In this document: positions 1-8,758 of the stretch, piece by piece
Numbering within the stretch: position 1 is the first letter of the stretch
Layout: each line of letters begins with the position of its first letter
Assembly: GCA_012523015.1 (NCBI GenBank)
Contig: JAAYJI010000078.1
Span: 1 to 49,987 of the forward strand
DNA: 49,987 nt
Reading direction: 5' to 3'
Source of the DNA: Candidatus Hydrogenedentota bacterium
GTDB taxonomy: Bacteria; Hydrogenedentota; Hydrogenedentia; Hydrogenedentales; CAITNO01
Notes under the pieces: model-generated
What the model saw: only the letters and a program-made list of their open reading frames with translations
What the model was told of the DNA's origin: nothing
Databases searched by the model: none
Made by a program: the position numbers and the translations under genes

Positions 1-1
1 A

Positions 2-402
2 GAGATAGAACGTAAGAAGAAACTTGATCATCCTCCTCTTTTGCGCTATGTCATAAGCAAAAGTTATGAGTATTGGTCTCCCGAACAAATTAGCGGCCGC
101 CTTCGTCTGGAATATGCAGGCGACCCCACAATGCAAGTGTCTCATGAAACCTTTTTTCTAGCAGCTTATACCGACAAGCGCTTTACCAATCTTTTTGTCA
201 CCCATTGGCGTCAAAGACGAAAGAAACGCAAAAAAGAGGGCTTTTAAGACAATACTTTCCTAAAAAGACTCGTTTTGATACAATTTTTGAAGAGCAGTTA
301 CAAAGGGCTGTTCAAGATTTAAATAATAGACCAAGGAAAACACTTAATTACAGAACTCCGGCTGAAGTCTTTTTTCAGGAAGGGGTTGCAATTCGAGTTT
401 GA
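2..402 (+). pseudogene. IS30-family transposase remnant (internally deleted)
   Basis: The frame open from base 2 encodes the IS30 signature around WSPEQISGRL, then a basic stretch WRQRRKKRKK, and stops at 247. A second frame from about 205 continues with an IS30 C-terminus (LLRQYFPKK, LNNRPRKTLNYRTPAEVF) and stops at 402. In intact IS30 transposases these two blocks are separated by most of the DDE catalytic core (the part carrying GDWEGD-like residues), which is absent here. The copy has therefore suffered an internal deletion with a frame change near 225-245. The N-terminal helix-turn-helix lies outside the window, if present at all. It cannot encode an active enzyme. Confidence 0.85.
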
Positions 403-410
403 ACCTGCGG
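383..410 (+). repeat. Right terminal inverted repeat of IS30-family element
   Basis: This stretch overlaps the last transposase codons and stop. Read on the minus strand it shares TTCAA, then T.GAA, then TGCAACC at matching spacing with 49861-49886 at the other end of the window, about 17 of 26 positions by eye. That fits the right end of one IS30 copy and the left end of a related copy. Confidence 0.55.
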
Positions 411-876
411 ATTATAGAGCGTCAAACTTTTCTTTCACAAGGCAATCGTACTGAATAGGTACTAAGAAAACTACAAACATCTTATTAATAAATCTTCATG
501 TCAAAAAAAAAGCAATTCCTTAAAATCTGAGACTAAGATTCTACCAGCGCTGCTCAACCATCCCTTGACAAAAAAATGTCTGTAATGGTTACGATAAGAG
601 GCTTTTTTTTAAATCACTGCATCGCAGCCATGCCTAAGTAAAAATAAAACAAGATTCTTATAAAACTGCATAATTCGAAGAGTAAAAATATTCGCTCACA
701 AAAACGGGTATCAAAAATCCCACGGGCGCTGCGATAAGACTTGTTATCACGACACAATACCCGAAAACGTTTATCTATCTAAATGCTTTCAAGTAGGTTA
801 TGTTCTTTTCTAAAAAAATGCCATGTCCTTAGTCACTGTTTTTCTTTTCCCAAATATGCATTAGCATTGCCTTAAA

Positions 877-892
877 TGTGATCAAGATCACA
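877..892. promoter_or_regulatory. CRP/FNR-superfamily-like operator dyad
   Basis: TGTGATCAAGATCACA is a perfect dyad (7-bp arms, AA centre) and contains the classical CRP half-sites TGTGA-N6-TCACA. A TAAAAT box at 933-938 would place a transcription start near 945, putting the dyad centre about 60 bp upstream, the usual class I activator distance. No coding gene follows, so the regulated unit is unknown. Confidence 0.45.
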
Positions 893-1235
893 ATCAACTG
901 TAACTACGGAAAAGGCTCTCTTTCGCATAAACTAAAATATTTTTGTAAAATGGGAACTTTTTCCCTCCTTAAGGAATATACCTTTCTGAAAGTTGTTTGT
1001 ACCAGTAGGGCGATAACATCGACCCTGATCTTGGTTTTAACCTGAATCAATGGCAAAGCACTACTTTATAACGTAAATTTGAATCTTTGTGGTCTCAACA
1101 AGTAAACTATCAATATCCCTAACAAAATATTAATATTTTCTTGTTACACTTAGTCAACCTTTTGAAATTCCCATACGTTTCTATAAACGAAAGTGACACA
1201 CACAACACTATTCAACAGACCCATTCCTCGCAAGA

Positions 1236-1290
1236 GCGCGGACCGTGCCTCCTTCCCTCCCCCGCCATACGGTCCGCGCCAATTTTTTTT
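1236..1290 (+). terminator. Intrinsic terminator, 11-bp GC-rich stem
   Basis: Perfect arms at 1236-1246 (GCGCGGACCGT) and 1269-1279 enclose a 22-nt pyrimidine-rich loop. They are followed three bases later by a run of eight T (1283-1290). The orientation ends a plus-strand transcript that contains no recognisable gene. Confidence 0.6.
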
Positions 1291-1471
1291 GCTTCCTCCC
1301 TACCTAAACCCCTACAATCTCTTTTGTTCCATTACATGAAGAAGAGTGCCTGCTCATTGAAAAGATACCCCGCCTTAGCGCATAAAAAGGCGGTCGATGC
1401 CACCATCGGTGCGAATATTTTTTAAAAGCCCGCGGCAGCCCTCTTCAAAAAGCCTGAAAAAGGATGTTGTT

Positions 1472-2065
1472 ATGAGCACTGACTTGGGATATACCGACTA
1501 TCGGGAAGTACTAGCCTTGCCGGAACGATACAAACCGGCAGATGTAATACGCAATTACAAAAAAAGCATCAAACAATTGCGCATTGAAATTAGCGAAAAC
1601 GAACAGGCCGATGATTTGCGAGATCATTATCTGTTGTTAATCGCACAATTAAATGTGGCGTTCTACATTTTGCGCGACCGGCAGCGAGGCGAAGAATATC
1701 TACAACAACGGGAAGAACTTATTGCGCTGGAAGAAACTTGGCGGAGTGTGGCGGCAACGGGAAGCATGGAAGAACAAGACCGCGCACGCCGAAGCTATGA
1801 CCAATCGCTGCGTAATTTTTTAGCCAAATACATGGAAGAATATTTGCTGGAAGCAGGACGCGATCCCGATTGTATGGAGCACAGTGGCTGGAATTCCGTT
1901 TATGAGCGCCTCGCAGGTCGGGTTTTCCGGCAGTATCGCCAGCAGCGTTACCACGAAATTCATGAACGGCTGCCCTATTTCGAAGTATCCACACCAACTA
2001 TAGACTGGGAACAACGCGCCGATTTTGTGGCGACTCTGTTGGAAGGAATCACGGACGATGAGTGA
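1472..2065 (+). CDS. J-domain-like helical protein of unknown function
   Basis: A 197-residue, strongly charged and probably all-helical protein. Its first 70 residues (YREVLALPERYKPADVIRNY through FYILRDRQRGEEY) have the rhythm of a DnaJ J-domain but lack the HPD motif needed to stimulate Hsp70, so the resemblance may be only structural. The ATG at 1472 was chosen because AAAGGA lies just upstream; the open frame begins further upstream without support. It overlaps the next gene by eight bases (ATGAGTGA), suggesting translational coupling. No signal peptide or membrane segment is seen. The function is not recognised; a co-chaperone-like role with its neighbour is only a possibility. Confidence 0.7.
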   Translation: MSTDLGYTDYREVLALPERYKPADVIRNYKKSIKQLRIEISENEQADDLRDHYLLLIAQLNVAFYILRDRQRGEEYLQQREELIALEETWRSVAATGSMEEQDRARRSYDQSLRNFLAKYMEEYLLEAGRDPDCMEHSGWNSVYERLAGRVFRQYRQQRYHEIHERLPYFEVSTPTIDWEQRADFVATLLEGITDDE

Positions 2066-3134
2066 AACACAAGCAGTAGATTCTGCAGAATATGATGCAC
2101 AAATAGAAGAATGCCTTGCTTATGCAGTGGCTGAAGGTGATATTGTAAATTTCCGACTTCTATTCATGCCGGCATCCCCCTTTCGTGAGGATTCCCCTGA
2201 AGATGCCTCCACCTCAAAATATGACTATTTGTTTCCGGAGAATAAAGACAGCGAAATCTATCAACGCGCCTTGGCTCTTGTACAAGAGAACGAAATCATT
2301 TCCTTTGTACATGAACAATTAAAACGAAAAGGGCCGCCGCAGCTGCCCTGGCAATTGGTCCTAATGCTGGGGGATAACGCCCTGCGCTTAGGAAAATATA
2401 CTGCTGCTGCCCAGGCCTATGAATTGCTCCGTGTACGACGACGTATTCAGGAACTCTTCATGGATCAAGGCGATGACTGCCTTAAAAAAGGGAACAGCGC
2501 TGGCGCCGTACAAGGCTATCTTATCGCCTTGGGCTTACAATATGATTACAGTGCTTTTCCCGAACCCTTGCCCGCAGTACCGGATTATCACGAACGCGCC
2601 CCCGCCTTGCACAGTGTCTATCCCATTGACTCGAAACAAATTCTCGCCTTGCAGGAAGACAGTACCCTCTGCAAAGTTGCCTATAACTACCTCTTTCCTT
2701 ATGCGGAATTTACCGGTCGCTTAGATGCGCTGAGCTTAGAGGAACGGGTCGCTTTTACGGCAGCCTTGATACGCGGACTCGACCCTGATTGGGACAGCTT
2801 CGCCGCCCTATACCGAAACTGCTTGGAACAAAGTGACAAACAGCGCAGCGCCTTTGAAAAGATCAATGCCTATTCTATGGAAGTAATTGATATGCTCCGC
2901 GACGATCCCTTTGATACGGAGACCCTTGCAGAATTGAAAGCGATTCCGCAACGGCTCGCCGAAACCGACACGCCAGATCAAGAGTGGTGGCACTATGTGA
3001 AAATAATGGCAACACACCATCCGGGATCCGCGCTCTTCATCGCAAGGCAGCGCCTTACTGCCACCCATGAAATTGTGATACCCCGTGTCAATGCTCATTC
3101 GGAACTGGCGAAAGCACTGGGATTGATTATCTGA
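2058..3134 (+). CDS. Hypothetical soluble protein with TPR-like helical pairs
   Basis: A 358-residue acidic protein with no signal peptide. A central stretch reads like helical repeats: ALRLGKYTAAAQAYELLRVR, then DDCLKKGNSAGAVQGYLIAL, typical of tetratricopeptide-like packing, flanked by sequence I do not recognise. The start at 2058 lies inside the end of the preceding gene and the two reading frames overlap, so the pair is probably co-translated and may act together. The next gene, a fucosidase, follows after only 13 bases, placing all three in one transcript although the first two look cytoplasmic. No function can be assigned from the sequence. Confidence 0.7.
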   Translation: MSETQAVDSAEYDAQIEECLAYAVAEGDIVNFRLLFMPASPFREDSPEDASTSKYDYLFPENKDSEIYQRALALVQENEIISFVHEQLKRKGPPQLPWQLVLMLGDNALRLGKYTAAAQAYELLRVRRRIQELFMDQGDDCLKKGNSAGAVQGYLIALGLQYDYSAFPEPLPAVPDYHERAPALHSVYPIDSKQILALQEDSTLCKVAYNYLFPYAEFTGRLDALSLEERVAFTAALIRGLDPDWDSFAALYRNCLEQSDKQRSAFEKINAYSMEVIDMLRDDPFDTETLAELKAIPQRLAETDTPDQEWWHYVKIMATHHPGSALFIARQRLTATHEIVIPRVNAHSELAKALGLII

Positions 3135-3147
3135 CAGGAAAAACAAC

Positions 3148-4611
3148 ATGCCCCTATTCCAACTTCTTCTCGTCGTGATGAGTACTGCAATGACCGGCGT
3201 TGTGGAAGCGCCGCAGCCTTATGGTGTAGTACCCAATGAAAGTCAGCTGCAATGGCATGAACTGGAATTTTACGGATTCATCCATTTTACGATCAACACC
3301 TTTACAAACAAGGAATGGGGCTATGGCGATGAATCGCCCTCGCTCTTTAATCCCTCCGACTTTGACGCCGATCAAATTGTTGGTGTCGCTCAAGACGCAG
3401 GGATGACCGGGCTCATCCTCACCTGTAAACATCATGACGGATTCTGCCTTTGGCCCTCGAAATATACCGACCATTCCGTTGCAGCCAGTCCGTGGCGCGA
3501 GGGGAAGGGCGATATGGTTCGAGAATTTTCAGAGGCATGCCGCAAAAAAGGGCTCCGCTTTGGCGTCTACCTTTCCCCGTGGGATCGCAACCACGCCGAT
3601 TATGGACGTGATGCCTACGTGACCTATTACAGAAATCAGTTGCGCGAATTGTTAACCGAATACGGTCCTATTTTTGAGGTCTGGTTTGACGGCGCTAACG
3701 GCGGCGACGGTTGGTACGGCGGCGCAAAAGAAAAACGAACCATCGACCGAAGCAGCTATTATAATTGGCCGGAAACCTGGCAAATCGTACGAGAACCCCA
3801 ACCCACGGCGCAGCTCTTCTCTGACGTAGGCCCCGATATCCGATGGGTAGGCAATGAGTCCGGCTATGCGGGAGATCCCTGTTGGGCGACCTATACGCCG
3901 GAAGGATACAAGGGCTTGCCGCCCAGTCCGGGACAAACGAATTCTAAAGCAGGCGAAGAAGGAACCCGTAATGGAGACTATTGGATGCCTGCGGAAGTGG
4001 ATGTTTCTATTCGACCGGGATGGTTTTATCACCGTTGGGAAGACCGAAAAGTGCGCAGTCTCGACAACCGACAACAAATCTATTTTCAATCCGTCGGGCG
4101 CGGCGCTTCCCTGCTATTAAACCTACCGCCTGACCGACGAGGCCGCATTCATGAAAAGGATACGGATGTATTACACGCTTTCGGCAAATGGTATCGCGCC
4201 CTTTATGCCTCAAATCTGATTGACGGCGCGGACATCTCCGCATCCAATGTACGGGGTAATGATGCGCGCTTCGAAGCCGCAGCTGTGGGTGACCCTGATC
4301 GAAATCGCTATTGGTCTACCGATGATGACGTAACAACGGCAACCCTTCATCTTAGCTGGCGAGACGCCATCACCTTTAATGTAGTCAGTCTCCGCGAATA
4401 TTTGCCCCTTGGCTTGCGCGTGGATCATTGGGTCTTGGAGTATCAAGATGGCGGAGCGTGGAGGGAATTCGCACAAGGCGTTGGTATCGGTAACCGTCGC
4501 TTATGGCGAGGATCAGCCATTACCACCACGGCAATACGGCTGCGCATCGAAGACGCGTCTGCCTGCCCTGCTATTTCAGAAATTAGTTTACATCGGGACA
4601 ATTTTGAATAA
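3148..4611 (+). CDS. Secreted alpha-L-fucosidase (GH29) with discoidin-like C-terminus
   Basis: A 487-residue protein with a hydrophobic N-terminus of about 20 residues consistent with export. The catalytic (beta/alpha)8 barrel shows GH29 landmarks: GFIHFTINTF near 43, the KHHDGF motif at 94-99, and EVWFDGANGG with the presumed nucleophile Asp at about 181. From about residue 355 the sequence changes to a beta-rich region (YWSTDD..., LREYLPLGLRVDHWVLEY, ending in AISEISLH) resembling an F5/8 type C carbohydrate-binding module. Family members release terminal L-fucose from glycans by a retaining mechanism. It follows two unrelated hypothetical genes in the same direction and precedes an esterase-like lipoprotein, suggesting extracellular glycan use. 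The acid/base residue was not located. Confidence 0.88.
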   Translation: MPLFQLLLVVMSTAMTGVVEAPQPYGVVPNESQLQWHELEFYGFIHFTINTFTNKEWGYGDESPSLFNPSDFDADQIVGVAQDAGMTGLILTCKHHDGFCLWPSKYTDHSVAASPWREGKGDMVREFSEACRKKGLRFGVYLSPWDRNHADYGRDAYVTYYRNQLRELLTEYGPIFEVWFDGANGGDGWYGGAKEKRTIDRSSYYNWPETWQIVREPQPTAQLFSDVGPDIRWVGNESGYAGDPCWATYTPEGYKGLPPSPGQTNSKAGEEGTRNGDYWMPAEVDVSIRPGWFYHRWEDRKVRSLDNRQQIYFQSVGRGASLLLNLPPDRRGRIHEKDTDVLHAFGKWYRALYASNLIDGADISASNVRGNDARFEAAAVGDPDRNRYWSTDDDVTTATLHLSWRDAITFNVVSLREYLPLGLRVDHWVLEYQDGGAWREFAQGVGIGNRRLWRGSAITTTAIRLRIEDASACPAISEISLHRDNFE

Positions 4612-4705
4612 AGGGCCGCACTTACTTTATAACACCGGGAAATACTTTAAACTGAAAACAGGATTACGTTGACGTCATACCTTCAACAGAAATAGAGGAA
4701 TCACT

Positions 4706-5461
4706 ATGAAATATGCCATGACACCGGTTTTTATTGTAGCGCTTCTCTGCGCCGCGGGCTGCGGCGCCCTTTCCACCAAAACGACCGACTCCCTTCAGAC
4801 ATCGGAACACTTTACAAAGGAAATTAAATCTACGGTGGAAACAAATTATTTGCTTTTTCTCCCCGAAAATTATGACCAAACACAGCAACAATGGCCGCTC
4901 CTGCTTTTCCTCCATGGCGCGGGAGAACGAGGCGACGATCTGAGCAAGGTAGAAGTACACGGACCGCCTCGGCTTATCGCAGATGGGAAAAAAGATTTCC
5001 CTTTTATTGTTGTGTCCCCCCAATGCCCGAAAGATGCATGGTGGAGTGATGGCCCGCAAATTGACGCCTTGGACGCACTCCTAAGCCATCTCATCAAAAC
5101 ATATCGTATTGATGAAAATCGCATTTACGCCACAGGGCTCAGCATGGGCGGCTTCGGTACCTGGCGCCTCGCTTGCGAATATCCCGATCGTTTTGCCGCC
5201 ATTGTTCCCATCTGCGGAAGCGGAGAACCCTATCGTGCCCATAAGATCCGACACCTTCCGGTCTGGGTATTTCATGGCGCAAAAGATGATGTGATTCCTA
5301 TTCAGTCATCGCAAATGATGGTAGATGCCCTGAAGAAAGCGGAAGGTAACGTGGAATTCACCATATACCCGGAAGCAGGTCATGACGCTTGGACGGAGAC
5401 CTATAACAACGCTGCCCTCTATGAATGGCTCCTCCAACAAAGACGCTCGCTAAATAAATAG
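4706..5461 (+). CDS. Lipoprotein alpha/beta-hydrolase (esterase / PHB-depolymerase-like)
   Basis: A 251-residue serine hydrolase. The N-terminus is a lipoprotein signal (hydrophobic FIVALLCAAG followed by Cys19), so the enzyme is probably membrane-anchored outside the cytoplasm. The oxyanion region is LFLHGAGERGDD (about 68-78), the nucleophile elbow GLSMGGFG gives Ser146, the acid is probably Asp194 or 195 in HGAKDDVIP, and the histidine is H226 in EAGHDAW. All three triad elements are present in the right order. Relatives are annotated as dienelactone-hydrolase or prolyl-oligopeptidase-like esterases; the substrate cannot be read from sequence, but a neighbouring fucosidase makes a role in removing acyl groups from polysaccharide plausible. 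GAGGAA precedes the start. Confidence 0.82.
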   Translation: MKYAMTPVFIVALLCAAGCGALSTKTTDSLQTSEHFTKEIKSTVETNYLLFLPENYDQTQQQWPLLLFLHGAGERGDDLSKVEVHGPPRLIADGKKDFPFIVVSPQCPKDAWWSDGPQIDALDALLSHLIKTYRIDENRIYATGLSMGGFGTWRLACEYPDRFAAIVPICGSGEPYRAHKIRHLPVWVFHGAKDDVIPIQSSQMMVDALKKAEGNVEFTIYPEAGHDAWTETYNNAALYEWLLQQRRSLNK

Positions 5462-5517
5462 ACCAACATAGGGATAGAGAAAGGACCTGGCTTCCCACGC
5501 AGTGACGCGACCAATCC

Positions 5518-6438
5518 TCACCATTCCATGGCACGGACCATAGCGACATCTTTGCCAATCGCTTCCACTAAGGCTTCCCGGGAAGGAAATTTCTTTTCGG
5601 GCCGCAGCCGTTTGTGAAAAATAATTTCAAGATCTGCGCCCACCAAATTCTCTTCAAAGTCCAGCAGATGCGCCTCTACCAAAGGTCTGCTGCCCCGTAT
5701 CGTAGGAGCAATACCGATATTGACGGCTGCTTTACGATGAGTACCCTTCACATAGGCTTCCGAGGCATACACCCCATGGGCAGGGATACAGGCGGCACCA
5801 ATATCTATATTCGCAGTCGGGAAACCCAAGGTGCTGCCGATGCCTTGACCTGAAATCACGGTCCCATGGAGACTGTAGCTGCGCCCAAGATAAACGTCAA
5901 TGGCTTCCACTTCTCCCAGCGCGACGCGTTCCCGAATTAAGGTGCTGCTCACCCGTTCCCCATTAATAATGAGCGGGGGCACTTGAGCCAGTTGAAAACC
6001 ATGCTCCTGCGCGGCCTGTTTCAGATCGTTGTAATTCCCCTGTGCCTGATAACCAAAGGTAAAATCATGTCCGATTACAATAGCTTTTGCTTGACACCGC
6101 TCGACTAGAATCTTTTCTATGAAGTCTTGAGGAGACATGGTCACTGTTTCTTCGTCGAAAGGAAGGATGTAAAGAACGGCCACGCCTAAGGCTTCTAAAA
6201 GCCGCGCCTTTTGCGGGAGATCAGTCAAGATATACGACGCCTGCCCGGAGGAAAAGTAGTGGCGCGGATTGGGTTCCATGACCATGACAGCAGCAGTGCC
6301 CTTCCTGTCATCTGCATGTTCCATAAGTGTTTGGATAATTTTCTGATGTCCGCGGTGGACACCGTCAAAACATCCAATAGTCAACACCACGTCTTCAAAA
6401 GATCGTTCTGTTCTTCTGACATCTTCAATAATTTCCAC
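5518..6438 (-). CDS. ribF: Bifunctional riboflavin kinase / FAD synthetase
   Basis: A 306-residue protein that phosphorylates riboflavin to FMN and adenylates FMN to FAD. The N-terminal nucleotidyltransferase half has the TIGCFDGVHRGH motif (about 20-31) and later a STLIRERV block. The riboflavin kinase half starts near GRSYSLHGTV and contains GFPTANI. The open frame extends to 6531 inside truB, but a GTG at 6438 with GGAGGA six bases upstream begins exactly where family members begin (EIIEDV), so this start is preferred. It is the last gene of the rimP-nusA-infB operon, 22 bases after truB, and meets the lipoprotein gene convergently. Confidence 0.93.
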   Translation of the reverse strand: MEIIEDVRRTERSFEDVVLTIGCFDGVHRGHQKIIQTLMEHADDRKGTAAVMVMEPNPRHYFSSGQASYILTDLPQKARLLEALGVAVLYILPFDEETVTMSPQDFIEKILVERCQAKAIVIGHDFTFGYQAQGNYNDLKQAAQEHGFQLAQVPPLIINGERVSSTLIRERVALGEVEAIDVYLGRSYSLHGTVISGQGIGSTLGFPTANIDIGAACIPAHGVYASEAYVKGTHRKAAVNIGIAPTIRGSRPLVEAHLLDFEENLVGADLEIIFHKRLRPEKKFPSREALVEAIGKDVAMVRAMEW

Positions 6439-6460
6439 TGAAAGTCCTCCCGAAACGAGA

Positions 6461-7360
6461 TCAGGATGTAAAAACGCATTTAGGCTGCAAACGAAATCCG
6501 GCGGCTGAAGGGATCGGCACCGCCAAGGCAATCAGTTTACCCTCAGCATCTTTTAGCTGGATGAGATCGGAGGATGCGCCGCCGCTTTCCGGCAAGTTCA
6601 GCCCGGAAATGGCATTGCCTTCCGCGAGCATTTGCTTCTGCATCTCATTCACAACAACTGACGGAAAATCCAATACCTCTCCCATAGGAATGGCACGCTG
6701 CAGCACCGCCTCCTTGGAATCCAAGGCATCCAGCGTGGCGGCATCCTCCAGTCTGAATTTTCCTACCCGAGTACGCCGCAGCTTCGCCAGCAACGAACCG
6801 CAGCCAAGCTGTTGCCCCACATCATGACATAAGGTGCGCACATAGACGCCGCTGGAACAGCGCACAACAAGTTCCGCATCCGGCGCATTCCATTGGGTAA
6901 TACGAAATTCCTCGACAGTCACCGACCGCGGCGGGCGATCGATTTCTTTTCCCGCCCGCGCAAGTTTATAAAGCCGTTTTCCCCCAATTTTAACAGCACT
7001 GACCATAGGCGGCACTTGCTGTATATTTCCTGTAAAATGCTTGCAAGCCTCTTGAATATCATCCAAGCTAAGATTGGGATCTACGGGCACAGTCGCCGTG
7101 ATCTCTCCTTCCAGATCGTGTGATGCCGAAGTCAAGCCCAACCGCATGGCGCCTTCATATTCCTTGTCTAGAGCTGTCAAGTATTGCGATAGGCGCGTGG
7201 CTTGCCCGATACACATGACCAACAATCCTGTTGCTAAGGGATCCAAAGTGCCGGCATGCCCTATTTTGCGTATACCTGTCACCTTACGAAGCACATCCAC
7301 CACATCGTGGGATGTTATTTTGGAAGGTTTATCGACAAGAAGAAGGGCATTCAATTGCAT
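6461..7360 (-). CDS. truB: tRNA pseudouridine(55) synthase
   Basis: A 299-residue enzyme that converts U55 of tRNA to pseudouridine in the T-loop. The catalytic block GHAGTLDPLATGLL places the catalytic Asp at residue 40; the N-terminal LLLVDKPSKITSHDVV and the VRCSSGVYVRTLCHDVG block are typical of TruB. The C-terminal PUA-like part is present (LAEGNAISGLNLPESG), so it is full length. It sits between the rbfA-nrnA fusion (57 bases upstream) and ribF, its usual position in bacterial translation operons. Confidence 0.95.
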   Translation of the reverse strand: MQLNALLLVDKPSKITSHDVVDVLRKVTGIRKIGHAGTLDPLATGLLVMCIGQATRLSQYLTALDKEYEGAMRLGLTSASHDLEGEITATVPVDPNLSLDDIQEACKHFTGNIQQVPPMVSAVKIGGKRLYKLARAGKEIDRPPRSVTVEEFRITQWNAPDAELVVRCSSGVYVRTLCHDVGQQLGCGSLLAKLRRTRVGKFRLEDAATLDALDSKEAVLQRAIPMGEVLDFPSVVVNEMQKQMLAEGNAISGLNLPESGGASSDLIQLKDAEGKLIALAVPIPSAAGFRLQPKCVFTS

Positions 7361-7417
7361 AGCTGTGGCACTCCGGCATTTCTATAGGGCTGGTCTATGG
7401 TCGGGAAATAAGCTTCG

Positions 7418-8758
7418 TTATTGTTGAAATTGTTCATGGTGAGCAAGAGCCGACAAGATTTCGTCGCGCGCCTCCTCCATGGACATCTCCAAGGTTGCTC
7501 CCGCAGCACAGGCATGACCGCCGCCTCCAAAGGAACGTAAGAAAGCGGCACTATCAAAAGAATTATTCGAACGAAAACTAACGCTAATTTTTCCCGGATA
7601 AAAACTCTTAAAGAAAATGGCAACTTGAACCTTGTTGATGCTTTGCCAAATATTGATCAGATTTTCCGTATCTTCCCGGCGTGCACCAAGCTGCTCCAAG
7701 TCGGCGTTATCAATCCAAGAAAGGGCTACCGAGCCGTTGAAGTGCAATTCCACACGGGAAAGAACGTGGCGCATCACTTCAAAATGTTGGCCGCTCATAT
7801 TACTGAAGAGTTGTTGGTTTAATCGTCCAACATCAATGCCACTTTCTATGAGCTCCGCTGCGAGACGATGGGTTTGGGAGGTCGTATTGGAAAAACGAAA
7901 ACATCCAGTATCCGTTGCCACAGCCGTATAGATGCAGGCGGCGGACTCAGGCGTCCAAGGCACCTCCGCCTCTTCATATAAGGCGGCGATCAATTCTCCC
8001 GCCGCAGCGTATTCAATGTCAATGATACCGGAAGTACCCGGCTCACCGTCTTCTCTATGATGATCGAAAATCAAGATTTGCTTCCCGGCGGGGATGTGAT
8101 CCGCTAAGGCGCCAATACGCGATAACTGTCCGCAATCCACCAAAATGGCGACATCGTATTCCTCGGGCGCAACATCGGCATTCACGATGCTTTTCACACC
8201 GGGCAGCTCGCTAAAGGAATCCGGCACTTTTCCATCAAGGGCACAGACAATTTCAGTGACCCCAAAATGCTGCAAGAGCAAACGGAGTGCCAGCATACTG
8301 CCGATAGCGTCCCCATCAGGATTTACATGAGAAACAATATAGAATCGGGTACCGGTGCGCAGCGCAGCAACAGCTTCTTCCAAAGAAAGCTTGAGCATGG
8401 GCTGTTGTCGTTGTTCGGCATGAATCTCTTCAAAGACATCTTCAAGGTGATACACCTTATCCAAGGTATCATCAGAAAAGAAGCGGATCTCAGGCAAAAC
8501 GCGCATGTGCAAAAACTTGCCTACCTCATGACGAATCCAGCCCGCTGAGTTCTGTAATCCCACTAAAGAGCTTTTACGCTCAGACTCGGAACCGAAGAGA
8601 CTCACGTAAACATTCGCATAGCGCAGGTCGGCTGACATGCGCACGTCCATAATCGACACAAATCCAATACGCGGATCTTTTAAGCCTTTCGTGATCAGCT
8701 TTGCGATTTCCTCTTTAATGAGGGTTCCAACACGAAGGGTTCTGCCTTTTGCTTTCAT
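7418..8758 (-). CDS. rbfA-nrnA: RbfA - NrnA (DHH phosphoesterase) fusion protein
   Basis: A single 446-residue frame joins two proteins that are usually separate. Residues 1-118 are ribosome-binding factor A, which binds the 30S subunit during 16S rRNA maturation (RVGTLIKEEIAKLI, DPRIGFVSIMDV, VYHLEDVFEEI). Residues 121-446 are an NrnA-type DHH/DHHA1 phosphoesterase that degrades nanoRNA and pAp: SHVNPDGDAIGS at 143-154, DCG and FDHHRED for metal binding, and GGGGHACAAGA near the end. Met121 at the junction has no Shine-Dalgarno sequence, so separate initiation of the second half is unlikely. It overlaps ylxP by four bases (ATGA). Both domains look complete. Confidence 0.92.
   Translation of the reverse strand: MKAKGRTLRVGTLIKEEIAKLITKGLKDPRIGFVSIMDVRMSADLRYANVYVSLFGSESERKSSLVGLQNSAGWIRHEVGKFLHMRVLPEIRFFSDDTLDKVYHLEDVFEEIHAEQRQQPMLKLSLEEAVAALRTGTRFYIVSHVNPDGDAIGSMLALRLLLQHFGVTEIVCALDGKVPDSFSELPGVKSIVNADVAPEEYDVAILVDCGQLSRIGALADHIPAGKQILIFDHHREDGEPGTSGIIDIEYAAAGELIAALYEEAEVPWTPESAACIYTAVATDTGCFRFSNTTSQTHRLAAELIESGIDVGRLNQQLFSNMSGQHFEVMRHVLSRVELHFNGSVALSWIDNADLEQLGARREDTENLINIWQSINKVQVAIFFKSFYPGKISVSFRSNNSFDSAAFLRSFGGGGHACAAGATLEMSMEEARDEILSALAHHEQFQQ

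Larger units (their letters stand above)
403..1471. other. Gene-poor AT-rich spacer, about 1 kb
   Basis: No convincing protein gene is seen. The only longer reading frame (1141-1425) has no family resemblance and runs across a terminator-like hairpin. The stretch holds a CRP-like dyad (877-892), a TAAAAT box at 933-938, an intrinsic terminator (1236-1290) and a 7-bp hairpin (arms 1370-1376 and 1387-1393, loop 10 nt). A TTGAAA at 1357-1362, 18 bp before CATAAA at 1381-1386, is a weak promoter candidate for the gene at 1472. Confidence 0.5.

Noticed and set aside
1141-1425. 94-codon open frame in the left spacer
   Set aside because: It spans a terminator-like hairpin, has no ribosome-binding site and no family resemblance.
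8396-8398. Internal start (Met121) giving separate NrnA
   Set aside because: No Shine-Dalgarno sequence lies upstream and the frame is continuous with RbfA.
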